From Galaxea fascicularis (lineage: Eukaryota > Cnidaria > Anthozoa > Scleractinia > Euphylliidae): a stretch of 64,000 bases of DNA. The notes under the pieces were generated by a model. That model did not search any database and was not told the DNA's origin. It saw only the letters and a program-made list of their open reading frames with translations. Location: positions 20,076,282-20,140,281 of the forward strand of contig OX419339.1 of assembly GCA_948470475.1 (NCBI GenBank), in the 5' to 3' direction. This document shows positions 27,501 through 42,021 of this stretch, one piece after another (the stretch's first letter is position 1; each line of letters opens with the position of its first letter). Position numbers and translations under genes: made by a program.

Positions 27501-30500
27501 AGCGGCATGCGAAACATCAACAAACAGAGTCAGTGTTGCGGTGGTGTCTATATTCAGTAATAAATCACACGTATTGGGCGATAAAAGTAGCCTACGTGGT
27601 AGGCGTTCAAAGGAAGAGGAGGGGAAAACGAGAAGAGGAGGGAAGAGGGAAAAACTAGGAGGGTGCAGGCTAAGAGGAATACCGCATTTTTCTGTGATCT
27701 ACCTCTGAAATGACGCAGGGCAACATGGATCCTATTTGTTTACTACAATAAAGAGACAAAATACGCCCAACTGTGACACTTCACATACGCAGTTTGAAGT
27801 CGAGAAAGCGGGTTTTTATTTGGCTTCCTTTCCTGCGTTTCATACTCGTAAAGAACTTCAGCAAAACCAAGCTCCATTAACTACCACCAAAATGCCCATA
27901 GAACACCACAACAAAGATATCACACTATTTCCTCAAAGGGGAAGGAAACGATAATCCCTATTCGGCCATTTCCACAGAGAGAAGAGGGAAATTGAAAAAG
28001 TTAACGCAATTTTTTCAGTTGTGCTAAATTGTTAAAATAATCTTGAAGATATCTGAACCGTTATTTTTGGGTTTTCGTTGCTTCTATTATCTTTTTCAGC
28101 TTTCGTTGAAAACCTACGGCGCCACTGCTCCTTTCAACAGTAGTGTAGCACTGTGACTTTCACAACGAAAACAAAACCGGTACAAATAGATGTGGCCGAG
28201 TACGAAACAGTATAAAATCACTCATGCGGGCCAAACTATCATTTTTCTCCAACAAATCGTTCAGCTGAGTTGATAACGTACATGTAGTTTAGTCACCTAA
28301 TGAGAGTCAAAGGTTGATGTTTCGAACACCCTCCTCCTCTCCCCTCACCAAAGAAACATGATCTCAATATTAATTCTCTTTACTGTCTCCCATACATTGC
28401 TTATAATGTTAGTTCCGAGAATTTGGTGTTAAATCAAACAATATCCCCAGTTGATTTTTTCCTATTCTCATATCATCACCTGTCTGCTTGACAGTGCTAT
28501 GATATTGCAAAGAGAAGTTACTCATTAGTCACTCCTTGGAGAGAAAACGCTAATCCACACATCAAGGTCAGCTCACCTGAGAGTGTTACCAGATATAGCT
28601 ACAATTCCCTCCGGACACTGCTCAGACGAGAAACTTGACGCGTATTCCAGAGTTTCATAAGATAACGGGGTGAGATGGAAACGGGACTGGTACGAATAAC
28701 TCAGCCACGAGCGGCTTGACATGGCGAGAACCTGGGGAATACATACACACATTTGGAGGACTTTTTCTCATCTATAAGATAATTAAATTATAACCTGAAG
28801 GAAGACATCAGAATCGGCTTTGGTACCACCTCCCTCCAATTTAGTTGATCAACAGACTTGATAATGTAAATTGGCAACCGTAAAGAGATTTAAAAAGCTG
28901 AAGTTTCGCGCGTTAGCCCTCTCGAGGGGTGGTGGTTGTGGTGGTGGTGGTGGACACAAGATATACTTGCGCGTCAGCCACCAGGATACATAAGTGGGCC
29001 TAAGTTCAAGGGAAGGCGAGCGAGCGTTTTAGCGAAAAAGTAAGCCCGGGCACAAAAAGTGAGTACTTACAGCATCCGATCCGTGCATTCGGACTTTAAA
29101 GAGCTTGACAGCTTTAGAACCTAGGTATCTAAAATAAGTAAGATGCATAATTAGTGAAATGACTAAATACACAGGCCGCACATGCACCTATCATTCGAGG
29201 AAGAAAACAACACCTCTGACAGGAAAATACTTCTCGACAGTTTACAATTCATGAACCACTGCAATGAACGTTAAAACCACCTTATGCATCTACAGAGACG
29301 ATAAAATTACAGTTTTATGCTCCAGAACCTTCGTTTGTAAGCTTTGAAAATCCAGGCACTATGGTAATTACTACCCAAATTTAAAACTCGTCCACTTTTC
29401 ATGAATCACGTTTCTTGTCTGTGGTACATGTACAACGTGGCAAATCGTCTTGAGCAACTAATTTCGGACAGTGGAAATTTTTTATACCCGGAAATAGTCG
29501 TAGAATTAACTAAAACCTTTATTATAGGCCTTTCTGTCGATGCCGTTCTCAATCAGTAATTTTAGCATGCCAAAGGCTTACAAACTTCCTCGTATTTGGA
29601 AGAACGATTCTCCAACCTTGTTCTTGTATCGGACAAATCCCCGGTCACAAGATCCAGTACTGTTCTGAGTAGAACACCATTCTGCAGGAAAACAAAGAGC
29701 AGCCAATTTTAGGCTAAAACGGTTTATATCCGAACCACAATGACACCATAGATGTAGCTATTCGTCTAATTTCAGTTCAAGTCGAGGTTGAGCTGGGGAA
29801 AAACCTATAACGTTTCGCAGTCTTGCTAAATTTGGCCCTGTGCAAGTTCTAGAAGGACAAAATATTGACAGCAAAGTTACATTAAATTAGATTATGACGG
29901 CATTATGGTTGGATCTTCGGCAGGAAAAAGGGAATAATTACAGAAAGAAATACTGAAAGAGGGATACGAAAAATAGTAAGTTAGGATGCTAATGGCACTG
30001 CATTTTTCGCAAACGTTAACTTATCTTATTGGAACATTTCTGGATCGAATGTATTCTCGTCAAGATAAAATCTAGTCTCCTACCCAGCTGAGACATCCCA
30101 GAAACGGCTGCGGAGGGGACTGGATGAAGATGTTCAAATGCTAAATTTAAAAAAGAGGCAATTTCCTGTTCTGCTCACTTAAGGTAGATAAAAATAGAAG
30201 AAAGGTTAAACGTACTGATAATCCAATGTTGAGAAAGAGTCCTCCCATCCTACCAGACTCGCCCTCTAATCCACCCATGGCCATCTCCACTATACACAAA
30301 GACTCGGGTGTGGCGGGTAAAGCCTGCATACTGAGGGGCTGAAGACAGTCCTGCGGGTCAAGGGATATTACCCGCACGGTATTGTCACTGAGGCCGATGG
30401 CAAGAAACCTGGAGCGTTGCTCTCCTGCGGGTACTGTCCCGAGGGCCATGCACTGTACGTCTGAAGACATTTCTTTTCGTTCTGTGTACTCGTTTAGTTG

Positions 30501-33500
30501 GCCAGACTGCAAAGGCATGAAAATATTGACAATAATTATCAGGAAAAGAAATCCTATGGATATAGGAGGAGATTAAAGAACCGTCAAAGTGTCTACTTCA
30601 TGCGCAGTAATGCAAATCAAAAATTATACATTAAAAGCATTAAAACTAAAACAAATTAAAGACGTTTGATCCGGGACATTTCCGCATAATGTCACCTCAC
30701 GCTTGGTCATATATTTCGCATATGTAAAAATACTTGTAGTTTGAATCGAGGGCCAGAAGCTAATCTACCGTTTCGTTTATGTCTGCGGTCGTTTAAAGAT
30801 ACAAAGCTAAAGAATAATGAACTGAATGGTCTAAAAAGAGGATACGGAGGTCTTAAAGGTGAGGAAGGACCGTTTTACGTTTGGATTCCGTAGTTTTCCA
30901 AAACACAACATCAAGTGATCACTTTGAACAGAGGAGAAACATTTTTATAAGCAACATGCGTGTTTGCGCACAGGCAAGAAACGTTTTTGATCAGTTTGGA
31001 TTTGTAGATGCATAGTTGTGTTGAGTAAGCAAAGTAATGTCGAGATCCGACTGCTTTGTATATGTGTTTATAATGTGATACGCAAATGGTTTGTAAATCA
31101 TTTTCCGAGTTCACTGGCTCATAGTTTAGCAGTTGCCATTGAATCCCCTTATTGTGAACTGGTATCTAAGCTTTCTCGAGAAACGCCAGCAGTGAGTAGT
31201 TTATAACGGTTTTGAGGGACAGTGGCGTGAGGTTAACAGGGGTACGACACAAGGTAGTGTCAGTGGGCCATATCTTTTTAAAGTGTTTATTAATGACTTG
31301 GAGATCAATTTGGAAGGTCGCCCAGCCTTGTTTAAATATGCTGATGATTCCACAATTATCGTCCCTTTTTGGAGAAACGGCCAGTGTCGCACTGACTTGG
31401 TGGATCAGTTTCTTAGCTGGTCCAGCCGCAATCGCATGACATGCAATCCAACTATATGCAAGGAGATTATTTTCCGTAAGAAAGGTTACAGTCAGGACAT
31501 CGCGCCAGTTAGTAATATACCGCAGTGCGCAGAGTTATCCATATTAGGTCATATTAGGTGTTACTTTCCAACAAAATTGTAAATATAGTAGTCACGTGCG
31601 CGCGAAGGTAATTGAGACGAACAAGTCATTATTCGTATTAGGATCTTTACGTAAGGAAGGAATGTCCCAGGAGAAAGTAGATCACCTTTTTAACGCAATA
31701 GTTTTACCAAATTTTTCTTACGCTCTGCCGGTTTATGGTGCTTCAGATTCCGATCTATCTGTAATACAGAATTTTTTAGACCAGTGTATGAAAAGAAAGT
31801 TTATGTCCAAGAATGTAAATATCAGGGACTTGCTAGAGAAGGCGGACAAGACACTCTACAAAAAAGATCGAATGACCCCGAATGTCCGTTCTTCCAGTTT
31901 TTACCTAAGGAAAAGAACATGAGGTACAATCTTAGAAATACGTCAGTCTCTGTCCCTAGAATCTACACTGACAGGTTTAAGAACGTTTTTAGTAACAGAA
32001 TAATTTTTAGATATGATATGTAAATAGTTTTTTGAGCTTATATTGTAACTTAGGATATGTGATTTTATCTTAAGAAATAAAGATTATTATTATTATTATA
32101 GCCGCAAGATTCCGAGTACAATTAACAGATAAATAAAAGCCAATTACAATACAATAATTATACTTACCGGATCCATTTCAAAATAGACAATTTCTCCACC
32201 GGTTAATGCAATGACAACCTTAACAGGAAAATAACCCAAGTTACTAACAGAATAACAATCTCCAAAGACAGGAAGCCTTTCAGAGGATCTCCCTTAATAC
32301 TAAATTAACCTCGCCCATCCTGTGGTACAATATCTCTTACCATCTACTGTATCACCTGCTCTCAGTTTCTATTGGGCTTCCTTGCTAGACGCCTCATTTA
32401 TTACTGACAGTTATTGTAAATTATTGTAAATGTTTGGCAAACGATAAACAAATCGTCACGGGAATTTCCATTGAGAAGTTCGCCACTTTTAAGTGATACA
32501 CCCTTTTGAATCAGGGAATTATTTTTAATACGCTCAAAAGCCACGAGGTGACGAGGATTGACTGATAAAAATCATGGGCGTAGGCAGGATTTTTCAAAAA
32601 GGGGGGGGGGGGGTCACACTGTGTCGAACACAGGATACTCACCAGATTGTCACCTGAATATTGTAGGTTGTTTCCTTAAAAAGGGCTTACAAAGGGGGGC
32701 GGAGTCACAGGCACCCCAGGACCCCCCCCCCCCCCCCTAGCTACGCCCTTGAAAATGCAAAAAAACAATCAGGCACTGGCGCTTATGTCTCAGCGGACAC
32801 GCTTCCTCCGCGGATTTGGACCCCCCTTCCCTACACGTAATGAATCCGGTATTTTTGAAACGAGCTATTCTGGAAGATCAACCACCAACTGAAGCACACC
32901 AAAAGGAAAATTTCATTTGCGCATTGGTTACAGTTCTACCCACTGATCAATATACATATACATGTAAAGTCAATTCTTTAAAAAGTCACTACGTCTTAAA
33001 ACCGTAGCAAGTGGATGCTGACTAGACATCACCCTACGATGCATATTTTGACGTGCAATTCTTCAGTGGTATTAGGTAGTGTTTCGTGCATCAATCGAGG
33101 TGTAAATCAGCTAACAGGTTAAAGTAGAAGTTTGCGCTGTGCTGCCTTGCTATTGTTGCTGTGTGAATGATCGTTTCATGACTGTTGTGTTTTACGGGGT
33201 CTCCTTAATCTCGAAGATCAGGGCTGGACCGATCCAAATCCGCAGGTTATCAGCATTTGCTCACTTACTTGTCTCTCATTTACTGCACATTTCACAATGG
33301 TTTTCTTTCCTGGAGTTTTCCATTCATTAACACGCTTATCAGCTCTGATGTGACGGATACCGTCCGTGTAAACCTGCAATTCCGAAAGTAGTGAAACTAA
33401 ATTAGTCAAATACATCTTTGCTAAAAATCGTTCCAAAGAAGTTGGATTCAAGTAGTTTCTATTGAGCGCCGTAGTAATTTACTTTTGATTCTGTTTTGTT

Positions 33501-36500
33501 TGACTATGCTCTAAGAATTGTGACAATAACGTTAACCAAGGGGGAAGAGGAAGGGAGGAAGGAAGGAGCAAAGCAGGGAGGGATGGAGGGTGGAAGAAGT
33601 AAAGATGAGAGGGAAGGTGGGTGGGATGAATGAAAAGACATAAGAAAAGGAGGGAGGGAGGGAGAAAGGAGCAAACAAGGGAGGGATGGAGGGTGGGAAG
33701 GAGGAAAGATGAGAGGGAAGCAGGGAGGGATGAATGAAAAGACATAAGAAAAGGAGGGACGGAGGGAGGGAGGGAGGAGCAAAGGAGGGAGGGATGGAGG
33801 GAGTGAGTGGGTGGAAACGGAGAAGGAAGGTACAGAGAGGGAAATCAATGTCCCGAAGGATGAAAAGCTCCACAATTCTTTACCTGCAATAGAGCATCCT
33901 CACCAAGCTGTGAACAGGACAAGGTGGGTGTGGTTCCAAGAAAACCGCTGTCAGTAACTTCTTCAACAGTTTCCCCGATAGACAATACCAGGGTAGCGTT
34001 TATAAAGGACACCACGATGTACGAGTCAAACTCATCTGTGAAAGAAAAGAAACAGTGACCGCTTACAGTTCACAGGAAAATAATTTTTCACAGGTTAATG
34101 TTCCCCAAGATTGAATTCGTGGGACCATGTACAGGGAACAAGTTTGGTCCCCATGAATAGATTCTTTCAGTTTACAAAAAGGCAATTGGTCCCTGTGACT
34201 GTTCCCTGCAACCATTTGCTGCGAATATTCCCCTCATGCACTGTATGTAGTGACCTTAAGAGCTAAGAGGCTTGATGGGGAAATGAATGGAAACTTTCAA
34301 ACACCGGGATAAAACAAAAACAAGCAGTATAAGTGCCCACCTTGTGAATGCGTCTTCACAGTCCAAACAGCATTAGGATTACCTGGCAGTTCAGAAACAG
34401 CCATCTCAGACACCTAAAGGGTAAGATCAGTATCACAGATGTACAGCTGTAAGGTTCTGAAATAAGAAGCAACTTACACTGTAATTAACAGAAAAACCCT
34501 CTAAAACTAAGTTCAGTTGCTCTGAAAAGAGATGAAAAATACATGAAATGATGTCTACCACCAGGGGGGTCTGTGTTTTTGTTTGACTGGCCTCAAATAA
34601 GACCACAAAAGGTGGCTTGAAGGTCAGGTGTTGTAAACAAACAAAAGTCAAATCAAAACAAAACAGAAAACAAGTGAAGAGTTCAACTGTAGGTAGAAGT
34701 AAGGTGAGGAAAACAATGCATGCAGAAGAGAGACTGTCTTAAACAAAGAAGAAACAGAAGAAAAATAAGGATGCATGTATACATTTTTGCGAGTTCTTGG
34801 AGCTCAGTAAACAGTTTAGTTTGGATGATGTTACCCACTCTTGGCACAAGACTGAGGACAAAAAGCCTCATTTTTATTCTCACCTCCAGGCCATGCCTCA
34901 GGACTCTCATAGAGGAGCGAGGACCTCTACCACATGCAGCATACAACTGAGGTGTGTCCTCATTTGCTAAATCGGCAATCTGAAAAAGAGGAAGTAAAAC
35001 TTGAATACTTTAGTTATTGCCTTTTACACAACAGATAGTGTGATCAGTCTAGGGGCGTTTACAAATAAAATATAGATGACCTATGAATTGGGAGCACAGC
35101 TGGAGTGATGATCTTGAGTATGTCCAGGACCATCCAGAGATGTGCTCTAAGAAAAACAATTGGCTGCCCAAAATCTCTTAACTCTTGAAATCCAAGGCAC
35201 CCAGCATATACTATTGGTGCAAAAACTAATATTTCCTGGTCCCCTAAAGGTGAAAGTAAGTTGCCATGGGCAACCTGGTGCTGCTAGAGCACAGCCCTGC
35301 CATCTAGTTCACTTTTAGCCCTTTTACAGCTGCATAACATTGGGAGTTCGATACCAACCAAAAGTGAAATGACAAAACCATACCTGGCATGACATTATAG
35401 GAGCTAAGCTCTCCATTTCATCAACCAGAACCAAGTTCTTGAGGCCTCTAGGAGCAAAGAAAAATGTGGTCCCCTCCTCCAACTCCATAGCACTGGAGAA
35501 CTCGGGTTCATCATCATCATCTCCGAGATGTGCAATTTGATACAAGTAGCTAAAATAAGGATATATTAATAATAAATGCATTAAAAAGACAGTAGTCTTA
35601 AGTCACTGACCGCATGTATCATCATGATTTTCATGAAAATGTGTTAACTCAGAGTCTTTCTGTACACATACTATACATATAATTAAGCAAACTTCAACAA
35701 GCACTCCAAACTAAGAACTCAGTACATAAAAAGACATAAATGAAACAGCAACATTAATACCAGGATTAAAGATAAGAGAGACTATTATAACACAAAATCA
35801 ATGACTACAGGCTGATTTTGGAAACAAATCCTTGGGGGGTGAGATTTTAGGCTTCTGACAAAACGTCTCGCCATCTCTTCTCATGTGGTGTATTTAAAAT
35901 TAACATGGTTGTAAAATATACTGTATGATGGTTCACACTCACTGGTTTCCAAACTCGGAGGCAGTAAACAGGAAGCCCGTCTTTAGAACACACATGGATG
36001 CAGCAATAGGCACTGTATCAAAGTACTTCATGCGGAGTTCAGTTACCTACAGACAAGTTGGGACATAAAATTGCAGCCATAAATCAATTTTAATTTATTT
36101 TTTATTTCACTCACACTATACAATCACACAAACTGATTTTTCTTAATTTGCTGCAAGGCAGTTTTGTCAAGAGCTTGATTTATTTGACATAATTAATAAA
36201 ATGCAGCGACACAATAGGAGTCACATCATAACTTGTTAACCTCATCAACAGTAGATGAGCAAGAGGAAGGTTTCCGAGAAGCCGGGGGAGCCTGAAACTG
36301 CAGCTGGGTGCAGCAGGTAACCATGACAACCACATGAGTGGCATCCACGCAGGCACTGTCACACTAACTTATTAATACACAATCATTCAGTGAGTGTATT
36401 CCTGATATTTCAACAACCTGAACAGAGGTTCAAGTCAAAGACAAGTGAAAATTCTATGTCTATCAGTAAAATTAATGGCTATTAATCTGGCCAGTCACCT

Positions 36501-39500
36501 AATTCAAGACATTATTAGTTGTCTATAAGAGACGAGATCAAAAATGTGATCCGCTTTTGTGTTTTTGCTGGCGTTCTAAGGAATGGAATTGGTGCCTCAT
36601 TTTCAAGATATCTCCACAAAAATCAACCACAATTACTTTTCAGTACATGATAGAACCGGGTTTTGCCCAGAAACATCCCATGTTTCCTCTTACAATTAAA
36701 ATCAACTAGAAGAAATTCTCTGATTTTTGTTTCTTTGCAAGACAAAGCTAATAAAAGTTTTATCAACTGTAGCAAATACAAATGGTAAGCCCTTGGTTCA
36801 GAATTATCCAGTACATTTCTTGCATGAACCTATATGGAGCTCCATTAACCAAGCTTGCTCTGTGCCGTATTAAGAGAATATCAGCCCTTGGTCTTTTTTG
36901 TACAGACATCGCAGAGTTTGGTCCATACTGTTAAGACCTCAGGCCAATAGTTTCCCACTACGGCCTCAGTGTTTGATTAAATAATAAGATATATGTAGTG
37001 TTAATACAGAGTTAATTTTGAGCAACTTCAATTTGAAGGCAACAATTAATAATTATCAGGAAAAATCCTTCAAAGTTAATGTGAAGTTCCAGAAAATATC
37101 CATCCCCTACAGAGGGTCACTGGAAATTCTAAGGCAGAGGGGGTGGGGTGGGGGAGTTGGCAAAAGGAAAAGTGGTAAAAGAAAAGTTTAAAGGAGCTAA
37201 ACTGGTATTTCCAGAGGGTGGGGGCACAAACCAAAAAAACCTTCTGTGGGAGGGTTATGATTGGATATTTTCTGAAGGTACACAATATTCCCAGGACTGA
37301 AGCATAGACAGAGAGTTTTAAGTTAAGTAAAAAACTATTTGCTCACCATGTCCTCATCAACTTCCATGGTAATTTTGAAAATATCACCTTGTTCAGTTTG
37401 CACCAGAAAGAAGAACATGGACTAGAAATAAAAGCAACAATGTTTGCTACTCCAACATTACAACAAATAACTTCACACAGTGCTGTAACTGATACACTGC
37501 ACAAAGTTTACACTTGCCCCATGCATAATGTGACAACATATGAAGAGCTTGATGCAAAAGGAGTTTACAGTGAGTCACAATTTGGGCAAATCCAAATTTC
37601 TCTAAAATTTCTTCTCCTTTGGAATGCAGAATGACTAACATATCAAAAATACACAGTAAGTCTACACACAGATTATTTTGCCATTTGAAGGCTTGAATTC
37701 ACAGAATTAGTCATAGCTTGACTTTAGTCTGAAACTGAACTAACTGAAGTGATGAATTCACAAAACAAAACAAAAATTCAGCCATGCATCAGATCCTTTT
37801 TGTTTTTGTTGTTTCTGTTAAGTATTAGCAGGTGACTTTCTGGCCAGTCAACATTATTTTACTGTAATAAGTATGGACCCAAGTTTCCTTTGTGATGACC
37901 AGCCTGAGGACCAAGCTACATGTATACAGCAGAGTGAATCAACAATAACACTCTTTGCTGTACTGAGCCCTTTTGAATATTTTTCAAAAGGGATGAAACT
38001 CAATGTAAGGAAAAAATAAGATATGAGTATCTGGCAATTATTAATGTTGCTCTTTATAGATTTACTTGCTCAAAATAAATTTAGGAACCTTTTCTCAATT
38101 ACTCTTACCTTTGTCTTGTGAGTAGCAGCGCACACAAATATCATTCCTCGCTCGGGGTCATCAAGATCATACTGAAAATGGCAAACAAAAAATTGCAAGT
38201 AAATGAGCTAAACGTAAAGCAGTGTTCCAAATAACATAGGTTTTGAAACAGGGGGTCAACAAAGAACTTTGAGGAGAGAATCTATGTGGGTCTCCAACTT
38301 TTGTTAGTTAACCACTTAATTTGTTGAGTCTACAAGATAGCCATATCAGGTATTTGTATAGGAAATCGTACAACCTTGGGTACAATTTGTGATTAATAGG
38401 TACGAGTGATTTTGAGAACTCAACCAATCAGAATTGAGTAATTTTGTTGAGTGTACTATATGACCTGGTACCACCTCTCACATGTGGAACAATGATTAAA
38501 CAGCAGTCTATAGATTATTATAATTTTTAACGTCTATTTTTGTCCTCACTCCAAAGCTGTAGGCCATCAAGATCACACTCAAAGTAAGAAAACAAAGAAA
38601 GGGGCAGTACAGCACAGGTGTAATGTGCCTTCTAAACCCTTCATAGGAGCAATGCTACCAATCATAATAATTAGAGTTATTTGATTTCTTTCTATACTAA
38701 TGTTCAAGCATCATGTAGTGTGAGTCTTATGAATCATTGTTGTTACAAAATACTGCACTGTGCTTTTAATGAAAGAGAATTGATAAAAAAAATTGTGCAT
38801 TTATTTTACAAATCACTTCAAACACCACAATCTCTGCATTCAAAACAAACCTTTCGTCGTGGGATGGGCATGCGGATGTCAGGCTGATCTCCAAAATTCT
38901 TGTATGTGATGTAGTTTTCAGAACAGACCAGCACACCACTGGGACCATCATTTCCTCCTGGCACAGGAATGAGCAAGTTCCCATGTTCCTCTAGGGGTTC
39001 ACTGTATTTGCGCACAACATGGTTCAAGCCCAAGTCTAACTCATAAAATGTCAGGGTCTGCTGTGTGGTGTGGACTGCCTCTCCTGTTGGATCAGAATCA
39101 GCATCCTGCAATGAAAAATAAGTGCAGTTAACAAATTAAACAAACCAATAAAGAGCTGTCATTAAAGGCTTATCCCAATGTATTGTAGGGTTGTCAGAAT
39201 GTTTTGATAGATGACAGCAACTTAATTATTGAAGTAGGTGGCTATGTTGCAGATAAAAATTATTCAGGTAAATGTTTTTTAACCTAAGTTTGAATCTCAA
39301 TTCCTTTTGTTTCAGTAGGGTTTAAAAATTTTTGCCTGAATTTAATTTCTATCTACAACAGCTATTTTGCCAATCTTTCATCAGAGGAATATCCTAGCAG
39401 AGCAGCCAGCCAGCAACAAGAAGTGGGGATTTCGACAACTGCTTGCTACTTTTGACAACCCTGGTATTGACAAAAAAACAACAATAAGTAATCACTGTAC

Positions 39501-41984
39501 AGTACCTCGTAATCCATCTCCAAACAAGCAAACATTGGATTTTCAAAGCCAACATCAACACCCACGATATTATACACCAGAGTGTGAGACTTGTGTGCCT
39601 CAAGTGGAGATGAAATTGTGAGACGAGCTGCAGCATCTCGATTCAGGATGTAGACCAATTTCTGTTTTTCCACAGCCCCTGGGAAAAGAATCAAATAATT
39701 ATGTTTTATGAAGTCATGTAGACTTCATGAATATGTTGTAGGTCAAATCTGATGTCAGGTTAATTTTAATTTAATCTACAACCTACAACCTACAACCTAC
39801 AGCTTGTAAGTCAATTTCCTTTACCTCCTAACCCTAGGTTAGGTTACATCAAAATTAACCTGAAATCCAATTTGACCTATAACACATACATAATTAGAGC
39901 ATAAAATGTATGGCTGTGAAAAACTGCAATTCACTATGGTAACAAAGAATCCTAATGGTGAACATTTCATCTTCAAAATGTTTGTCATAGTTACAACTGT
40001 AAAGTAATGTTTACTTCTTGTAAACATGAGTAAAATACTACTGTAGTGTATTATTTTTTGTCAAACTATAACACTTAAATTAGAATAATTTTACTCATTT
40101 ATACCAATCATTATGGCGCGGCCTTTAGGATCAACTGCTAAATACTGTCCGGGAACAATCCGACGACATCCACTTTTACCAAAAGTTTCTTGATGAACCT
40201 ACAGAACAAAAACAAATTGATGTACATGTTCAGATTTAAGTGACTCTTGTGGTGTTTTCTTGTACTGTCAACTTGTTATAAGACAGCACTGATTACAGGT
40301 CCAGTCCTGGGGAAAGACTTCTTCCTGGTAATGAGCTAATGGGGATGTGCTGCTAGATTAGATCACATTTTCACAACTGCGTTGACTATTATGGGGTTGC
40401 ATTTCAACAGAGTTTCTAGGATGGGGTCGTACATTTCAGGATTAGGGGGGGGGGGGGGGGGGTAAAAAGGGGGAGATTCATGGTACAAAAATGTAAATTA
40501 ACAACCCTCCAAGTTCACTTTTTTCCTTAGTGGCCATTTGGCCACTGAATGTTTAGTTTTGGTCGCCAGTAAAAAATTTTAGTCACTAAAATATGCAAAT
40601 TAATTAGTTAATTAATAATAATTAAGTAATAAATATATATGAATTATTAATAACTAATTAAAGTGCTATCCCTGAGCCACTTTTAATACATCTTTTACAA
40701 CTAAATGATAATGGTTTCAAAATGTCAACACGGAGGTCCTCAGACACAGACAGTAATACACTGGTAATAGAGACAATAACAATTTCTTCACACAAACATA
40801 CTAAGGTAAAGCTGGCTGTGAAATCTATACGCCAAAAAGCATGAGTATGTGCGAATTTACCACCATTTTTTCCCACGAGAAAATTTGATCGACAAAAAGA
40901 AAATGAAAAAAAAAAAAAAACAACAAAAACAAACAAACAAAAAAACGAAAACCATCACTTTACAAAACACAGAAATAAGCAAAACATAAATGTAGATGGC
41001 ACAGATTATACCATACAGACTGCAGCAACTAGATGATGGAAAGTGTTGGCCAACGTATATCAAAATCATCACTGGCGGCATTACTTTCTCGATGAAAACT
41101 TAAAGCAAACTTTTATTTTTACTCAAATGTTGAAAGAGTTCTCTGCTTGAATGATGGAAATCGAAAACTTCAGCTGGATCATGCTTCAATTTTTTTTGTA
41201 ATATTACAAACAATTCAAGCATTAAAAGCACGCGAATTGAATGTGAAATAATAAGCTTGAATATTGTTTTGTATCGATGAAAACTAAGATATTTTACAAG
41301 ACATAAAACACATCCAGGTTCTAATTGTTCTCACAAGTGGATTACGAAGTCGCTTTCCATTGCAGTATTTATCATTAAATTTATGTCAGACTTTCCGCTA
41401 GATTAGATAATTAGGTGATCCGGTGGAAAACGGACAACTCGGAGTTTGCCCTCGCTTTCGTCATCTTGAGAATCCTTCACTTCCGCATTTTCACAATTGA
41501 CTTGTGGCAAGTCTAAATTTATGTTTATGGCACAATTTAAATACGGCAACTGTTTGCACTATGTCACCTGGCAGTTTTGCTTTGGATGGAAGTGGTTTTG
41601 CTTCCGCTGTTACATGATGTACTTGTCAAAATTAATACACTGTAGATCCGGTCACTGTTGGCCTTTCCAAATTTTCAATTTTACACTTTCTCTTCTTATT
41701 TTGATTGCGTGCATTGTCTCACGTTCAAAGGTAAAATTATCATGTGATAATGCTCACTCAAGTGGAATGAAGTTCGTCGCATACGAAATTAGCCTACTGT
41801 AAATTGTGAATCGTTGGGTTCTTGGAATTAAACGGTTGAAACTTTATTCTATTTTTGTCTCAATTTCAGTAGATTAACATGGCAAATGAAGTTAAATTTA
41901 ACAAGTGAATTCATAATGCTCACAGCCTTTTTTTTTGTCCGGATTTTTATCACATTGATTTGCAACTTCCCTTTCAAGTTAGTT

Positions 41985-42021
<37 letters not shown>

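Noticed and set aside
33479..33875. Overlapping Pro/Ser/Leu-rich ORFs of up to 123 codons in three frames
   Set aside because: All frames of the polypurine minisatellite stay open because of its composition; no real protein.
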